A stretch of DNA of 17,530 nucleotides. Origin: Mariniphaga sp. (GTDB taxonomy: Bacteria > Bacteroidota > Bacteroidia > Bacteroidales > Prolixibacteraceae). Positions 14,012-17,530 of the stretch are shown one piece after another; within the stretch, counting starts at the first letter, position 1; the number at the start of each line of letters is the position of its first letter. The stretch is from assembly GCA_025363795.1 (NCBI GenBank), contig JANYLE010000456.1, positions 1 to 17,530 on the forward strand, given 5' to 3'. The notes below the pieces were generated by a model. It searched no databases. It was not told where the DNA came from and saw nothing but the letters and a program-made list of their open reading frames with translations. The position numbers were made by a program, and so were the translations under genes.

Positions 14012-14966
14012 GATAGTACAAGGTCGTGGGTTTCGTGGCGTGGTGAACTATGTCCTGGATAAAGACCATTCACATTTGCTTTATGCTGAAGGGGTAAGGC
14101 TGAAGGATAAAGAATCCATTATTCAAAGTTTTGTTGCCCAGCAAAAGCTGAACCCGAAAATAGTAAAACCGGTGGCGCATATTTCGCTAGACTTTTCTGT
14201 CCAGGATAAAAACAGGCTAACCGATCAATTTATGGCTGGTATGGCACTGGAGTACATGGAAAAGATGGGATACCGGGACACACAGTACATCATTGCCCGG
14301 CATCATGACACAGACCATCCACACATCCATATCGTGATCAACCGGATCAACAATAATGGGAAGCGGATAGCCGACCAGAATGAAAAGCTGCGAAACACTC
14401 GAATTTGCATGGAACTAACCAAAAAGTACGGCTTGTATATTGCTTCAGGCAAGGAGAACGTGAAAGAACACCGGTTAAAAGAGCCAGATAAAACCAAATA
14501 CGAAATCTATCATGCCTTGAAATCGGCTATTCCAGATTGTAAAAACTGGAAAGAATTAAAAGCGGAATTACTTCAGTCAGGTATTACGATTGAATTTCGA
14601 AACAATGGAAATACGGAAAAAATCCAGGGAGTCCGGTTTGGGAAGAATGGATATGAGTTTAACGGTTCCAAGATTGACCGGGTTTGCAGTTATTCCAAAA
14701 TCAGTTACCAGTTGTACCTGAATGAAAAGTTAAACCAAAATGAGAGCCAGCAGCATTCAGCGACTGACCAACCAGATCAACTAGACCAGCAGGGCAACAC
14801 GTTGAATATTTCTTCTGGACTTGAAAATGCAGCTTCAGTATTGGGCGGATTATTCGACTTTACGAATCCTTCACATCATTACGATGAGAATGAAGCCGAT
14901 TTTTTAAAAGAGCAAGCCAGAAGGCGGAAAAAGAAGAAAAACAACCAATACAGGCACAGATTATAA
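14001..14966 (+). CDS. mobA: MOBP-type relaxase/mobilization nuclease
   Basis: This 321-residue relaxase (Relaxase/VirD2-like family) nicks one DNA strand at oriT and leads it into a recipient cell. The N-terminus has RGFRGVVNYVLD with Tyr17 as likely nucleophile. Motif III is complete: HHDTDHPHIHIVINR (101-115), with the metal-binding HPHIH at 106-110. The block GKENVKEHRLKEPDKTKYEI (150-169) is typical of Bacteroidota members. The C-terminus is short and very basic (ARRRKKKKN). ATG 14001 (MIAKIVQGRGF) is chosen over TTG 13995. At 321 residues it is a compact relaxase with no helicase or primase fusion, fitting the separate primase upstream. Confidence 0.93.
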   Translation: MIAKIVQGRGFRGVVNYVLDKDHSHLLYAEGVRLKDKESIIQSFVAQQKLNPKIVKPVAHISLDFSVQDKNRLTDQFMAGMALEYMEKMGYRDTQYIIARHHDTDHPHIHIVINRINNNGKRIADQNEKLRNTRICMELTKKYGLYIASGKENVKEHRLKEPDKTKYEIYHALKSAIPDCKNWKELKAELLQSGITIEFRNNGNTEKIQGVRFGKNGYEFNGSKIDRVCSYSKISYQLYLNEKLNQNESQQHSATDQPDQLDQQGNTLNISSGLENAASVLGGLFDFTNPSHHYDENEADFLKEQARRRKKKKNNQYRHRL

Positions 14967-14985
14967 ACAAATTAAATCAATACTT

Positions 14986-15672
14986 ATGGGCAGCAGTAAA
15001 ATGGATTCTTCGGCAGTTTATGCCCTTTTTGAAGAATTAAAACTAAGAATTGACGAGCTGGGCAAAGGAACAACTCCAAACAACCAGTCTGATTCAACTT
15101 TTTCCCCCGGAGAACTAACATCATTGATCGAAGATCTACGAACCCAGATTAACCAACGGCAGTTTACACCTGAACAAATAAAGGTTTTGCAAACAAACCT
15201 GGCCCAGTATTCTGCCTATTCATTGGGTAAGGTTAACGACAGTCTCAGAAAAGTAATAACTGAATTAAAAACAGAAATTACCCCTACTGATGAAAAGATC
15301 AGTCTGATAAGGTTACCACAAAATACGGTTACCCGCAAAGAGAATGTTTTTATCGTGGATTTTCGAAACAGTAAGGCTACTATTACTATTATCACCTTGA
15401 CTTTACTCATTCTATTTTCATTGGGCGGTAATATTTGGCAATTAAACAGGAACAGCCAACTTAAGGATAATGATCTGAAATACCGTTACATCAAATCAAC
15501 CAACGGGATTAATCCGGCAAATCTCAATATGCTAGAAGATGTTTTCTATTATCAAAGGGATAAAAACAAGATTGGAGAAATTCGTCAGAAAGTGGAGGAA
15601 TACGAAAGAAAGGTACAAAAAGCTGCCGATGAAATTGAACGCCAACAATTTAAGATGCAAAATAAACATTAA
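14986..15672 (+). CDS. Membrane-anchored coiled-coil protein, probable mobilization accessory
   Basis: I do not recognise a named family for this 228-residue protein. It has a polar N-terminal half with helical segments (about 8-100), one transmembrane segment at about 131-152 (ATITIITLTLLILFSLGGNI) and a C-terminal charged coiled-coil (about 185-226, IGEIRQKVEEYERKVQKAADE). It begins 19 bp after the relaxase stop and is the last plus-strand gene of the mob block. Position and topology suggest a protein that tethers the relaxosome to the membrane or to the coupling protein of a helper element. That role is inferred, not shown. Confidence 0.75.
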   Translation: MGSSKMDSSAVYALFEELKLRIDELGKGTTPNNQSDSTFSPGELTSLIEDLRTQINQRQFTPEQIKVLQTNLAQYSAYSLGKVNDSLRKVITELKTEITPTDEKISLIRLPQNTVTRKENVFIVDFRNSKATITIITLTLLILFSLGGNIWQLNRNSQLKDNDLKYRYIKSTNGINPANLNMLEDVFYYQRDKNKIGEIRQKVEEYERKVQKAADEIERQQFKMQNKH

Positions 15673-15676
15673 AGAA

Positions 15677-15702
15677 TCCATCTTCTTAGAAGGTGGACTT
15701 AT
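15677..15702 (+). terminator. Probable weak terminator of mob operon
   Basis: TCCATCTTC (15677-15685) and GAAGGTGGA (15689-15697) form a 9-bp stem with one G-U pair and a TTA loop, just after the stop at 15672. The following sequence (CTTATTATTT) is only moderately T-rich, so efficiency is doubtful. Both this operon and the next gene on the opposite strand end here. Confidence 0.45.
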
Positions 15703-15780
15703 TATTTAAAGGCACTATGTCATTTTAATAAAATTACATTTAAAAGATTTAAAGTTATAGTCATAATCCGGATGTATTAA

Positions 15781-16812
15781 TCAATATGGAGGATTAGCCG
15801 GATTGAACAGATCATTGCTGCTTTCGATCCTTTTGATCAAATAGCGTACTTTTTGGGTTAGTAAGTTGAAGAATTTGAACGATTCTTTCTGCGATGCCCC
15901 ACTAATCAGGGTCGATTTATGCATGGCATTGTTAATCCATTTCATTGATTCGTTGCAGAAATCTTTATTCGTTGTGACCATACTGTTGATGGTGTATAAT
16001 TTTATAATACAAGTGGTAGTTTGATCACGCTTCATCACCACAAAATTATTCTCAAGTTCGATGCCACTCAAGTATAATTTATAATGAGCTGCACCTGGCA
16101 ACTCGTCTTTAAATCCACGGGTTGACCATTGATTAATTCCATTTATCATTTCAAGCAGTTGTTTACAAAGCAACAATGCTTCATCTGTTGATGAAAAATA
16201 ACCACTCTCAAAATAGTAGTCAATCAGTCTCAAAATGGTGTCAAAAGTGCGGTCAGTCCAAATTTCAACCGAAGGTATTACTTTGTATACGGCTGTCAGA
16301 TGCTTGTAAATGTCAATTAATTCATCATCAACCATCATACTGCAGAATTCACTGAAGTTGCCTTGAAAAGCCCCGGTACTGTTAGACCACGAAAAAACTT
16401 TAAACAAGGTAAGTTCGGTGTATGGCAAAAAATGAAACATCGGAATATCAATAGCCGTGAAGAACACTTTCTTTTCATTTGCTTTCGCCAAGGCTGTAAA
16501 GCTTTGCAGCAATTGTTTCATATATTGTTTGTAAACAATGGCGTTTTTGAGATCGAGCGGAACGTAGCCAAAATGCAGGATTTGCTGTTTAGCTCCAACG
16601 AGAGCATCAAATGAAACATTAAAATGAGTACAAATCTTGGCTAGTTCATCAACATCGAGTCGTTTCTCGCCTCTTAGGCGTCGATAGACTGCATCGTTGC
16701 TGATATTTAACAGATCGGAAATGGCATCAACCAGCGTGATATTACTGATGACATGACTTTTAAGTTGCTCAAATAGTAATCGCTGTAAATCGACCGTTTT
16801 TTCTTCTTCCAT
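15781..16812 (-). CDS. XRE/BetR-like HTH regulator with large uncharacterised C-terminal domain
   Basis: This 343-residue protein has an N-terminal helix-turn-helix of the XRE/BetR type at about 25-72 (LVDAISDLLNISNDAVYRRL, then RLDVDELAKICTHFNVSFDAL). About 270 residues of mostly helical sequence follow, with no motif I recognise; this part probably senses a ligand or partner. Similar proteins with this split occur as chromosomal regulators in Bacteroidota, to my recollection. It is convergent with the mob operon and divergent from a secreted hydrolase-like gene. A 12-bp palindrome lies just upstream of its start and could be its own operator. Whether it belongs to the element or to the host is unclear. 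Confidence 0.78.
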   Translation of the reverse strand: MEEEKTVDLQRLLFEQLKSHVISNITLVDAISDLLNISNDAVYRRLRGEKRLDVDELAKICTHFNVSFDALVGAKQQILHFGYVPLDLKNAIVYKQYMKQLLQSFTALAKANEKKVFFTAIDIPMFHFLPYTELTLFKVFSWSNSTGAFQGNFSEFCSMMVDDELIDIYKHLTAVYKVIPSVEIWTDRTFDTILRLIDYYFESGYFSSTDEALLLCKQLLEMINGINQWSTRGFKDELPGAAHYKLYLSGIELENNFVVMKRDQTTTCIIKLYTINSMVTTNKDFCNESMKWINNAMHKSTLISGASQKESFKFFNLLTQKVRYLIKRIESSNDLFNPANPPY

Positions 16813-16828
16813 AACCAGATATTATTAT

Positions 16829-16840
16829 GCAAATATTTGC
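16829..16840. promoter_or_regulatory. 12-bp palindrome upstream of HTH regulator
   Basis: GCAAATATTTGC is a perfect palindrome lying 16 bp upstream of the regulator's start codon on the minus strand. Position and symmetry fit an autoregulatory operator. No -7 box with standard spacing is obvious next to it. Confidence 0.45.
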
Positions 16841-17107
16841 GAATACCAATAATAACGAAATCAATTCGTCTCAAATTTAGCAAATAACGCAACACTCACA
16901 ATTGATTTTATTACGATTCATCCAAATATTTGTGGAAATCAAGAATTTATAAAAATCAACATTCATTTTCGATTTCCATAAGAATAAGCACATGCTACTT
17001 TTGATGTATCAATCAATTTGGCTATCCCTTCCCAAGTTTTCACTCACTTCGTCTCCAACTTTTAGGAGCGAAGGTGAGTGAAACTATACAAAATAAAAAT
17101 TGCCAGA
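16841..17107. other. Intergenic region between HTH regulator and hydrolase-like gene
   Basis: About 270 bp, AT-rich in its first half, with no plausible ORF. It contains a long imperfect hairpin, listed separately. GCAAATAAC at 16880-16888 matches 9 bp around the mnmE stop codon, which is too short to call an attachment site. Confidence 0.5.
17038..17083. repeat. Long imperfect inverted repeat (hairpin)
   Basis: Arms at 17038-17056 and 17065-17083 pair over 18 bp (10 + 4 + 4) with two single-base bulges and an 8-nt loop AACTTTTA. There is no T tract on either side, so it is not a standard terminator. It ends 24 bp before the next ATG and is noticeably more GC-rich than its surroundings. A dispersed palindromic repeat, a remnant of an insertion, or a leader structure are possible. 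Confidence 0.6.
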
Positions 17108-17530
17108 ATGAAAGTGCAACCAAATAAGACCATGAATTCTTCATCAGTACTTAGAATAATTTTTCTTTTTTTGACTATTAAGTCGTTTGGACAGAACAAA
17201 CAGCCAGAAGACTATGGATTTAGTCACTTACAGACAATTTACAAAGGTGACACTGTTGATGTTTTGATAAAATCAAAAAAAGGAGAAGAACAAAAAGCAA
17301 AACCATTGCTTTTATTTTGCCAAGGTAGCTTACCACAACCATTAATAAAATTTGATGAACAAGGTATGTATGGTGTTTTCCCTTTTAATCCAGATAGTTT
17401 AACGATAGATTATCATATAGCAATTGTAAGCAAACCTTTTATCCCGCTAATAAGGGAAAGGAAATTATTGGATAGAAATTTCACCTTCATTGATAGTACA
17501 GGGTCTTACCCTAAAAAATATTCAGAAAGA
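17108..17530 (+). CDS. Secreted alpha/beta-hydrolase-like protein (3'-truncated by window end)
   Basis: The frame is open from ATG 17108 to the window end (141 codons). The N-terminus carries a signal peptide best read from the internal ATG at 17132: MNSSSVLRIIFLFLTIKSFG, with cleavage probably near GQ|NK, so 17132 may be the true start. The mature part shows a region with conserved beta-strand character, KPLLLFCQGSLPQPLI, resembling the strand and oxyanion loop at the start of alpha/beta hydrolase domains (HG-like CQGS). Then comes IDYHIAIVSKPFIPLI. The nucleophile elbow and the rest of the domain lie outside the window. GC content appears lower than in the mob region. Assignment to a hydrolase is tentative. 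Confidence 0.6.
   Translation, partial: MKVQPNKTMNSSSVLRIIFLFLTIKSFGQNKQPEDYGFSHLQTIYKGDTVDVLIKSKKGEEQKAKPLLLFCQGSLPQPLIKFDEQGMYGVFPFNPDSLTIDYHIAIVSKPFIPLIRERKLLDRNFTFIDSTGSYPKKYSER

Larger units (their letters stand above)
7548..15672. mobile_element. Integrative mobilizable element next to mnmE (right end unresolved)
   Basis: The span from the mnmE stop to at least 15672 carries a tyrosine recombinase, excisionase-type HTH proteins, an AAA ATPase, a toprim primase, an oriT candidate, MobC, a MOBP relaxase and a membrane-anchored accessory protein. This order resembles Bacteroides NBU1/Tn4555-type elements, which are excised and mobilized with help from a conjugative transposon. No coupling protein or mating-pair gene is visible, so it is probably mobilizable rather than self-transmissible. 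The left boundary is inferred from the intact mnmE end. I could not find a copy of the mnmE 3' end (TTCTGTATCGGCAAATAA) to the right, so the right end may be beyond 15672 or beyond the window. Confidence 0.82.

Noticed and set aside
16880..16888. GCAAATAAC matches 9 bp around the mnmE stop (7540-7548) and could be attR.
   Set aside because: Nine AT-rich bases are too few; the flanking bases on both sides (TCG before, CACTG after in mnmE) do not match, and known trmE-type cores extend about 18 bp.

Overview
This window is a Bacteroidota (Bacteroidetes) chromosome segment, probably Bacteroidales/Marinilabiliales-like. The support is protein flavour, about 35-40% GC by eye, -7 boxes of the phylum type TAnnTTTG ahead of several genes (yebC, mnmE, the first gene of the mobile element), and a YebC with the N-terminus MGRAFEFRKARK that I recall from this phylum. 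No rRNA, tRNA or CRISPR array was seen.

Left part, chromosomal backbone (1-7547). A tight four-gene operon comes first: the end of a lysine 2,3-aminomutase (kamA), two tandem D-Ala-D-Ala-ligase-like ATP-grasp enzymes, and a GNAT acetyltransferase. It looks like a small pathway that makes beta-lysine and then ligates or acetylates it; the product is unknown. A convergent six-helix DUF308/HdeD-like membrane protein follows, then yebC with a clean terminator. Next is a gene-free 400 bp stretch that may encode a small RNA, then a class III PPK2 polyphosphate kinase on the minus strand, and the tRNA-modification GTPase mnmE.

Middle part, integrated mobilizable element (about 7548 to at least 15672). 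Directly after the intact 3' end of mnmE lie a promoter with repeats, a protein with a zinc ribbon and four tandem HTH domains, a tyrosine recombinase, a two-helix membrane protein of unknown function, a small excisionase-type HTH protein, an AAA/RecA-like ATPase, a toprim primase with a degenerate zinc finger, a strong oriT candidate, a MobC-like protein, a MOBP relaxase and a membrane-anchored coiled-coil protein. The layout (int, small HTH, ATPase, primase, oriT, mob) resembles Bacteroides NBU/Tn4555-type elements that are mobilized by a helper conjugative element. No coupling protein or mating-pore gene is visible. Three non-coding arrays stand out: a helically phased operator-like array (10601-10658), a dense GGTTTA/TAAACC cluster (12134-12252) and a degenerate 8-bp periodic stretch (12331-12434). 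The last two, between the ATPase and primase genes, are the best candidates for a replication origin.

Right part (15673-17530). A minus-strand HTH regulator with a large uncharacterised C-terminal domain is followed by a long imperfect hairpin and the start of a secreted alpha/beta-hydrolase-like protein cut by the window end. I could not find the right attachment site, so these may be cargo of the element or host chromosome.
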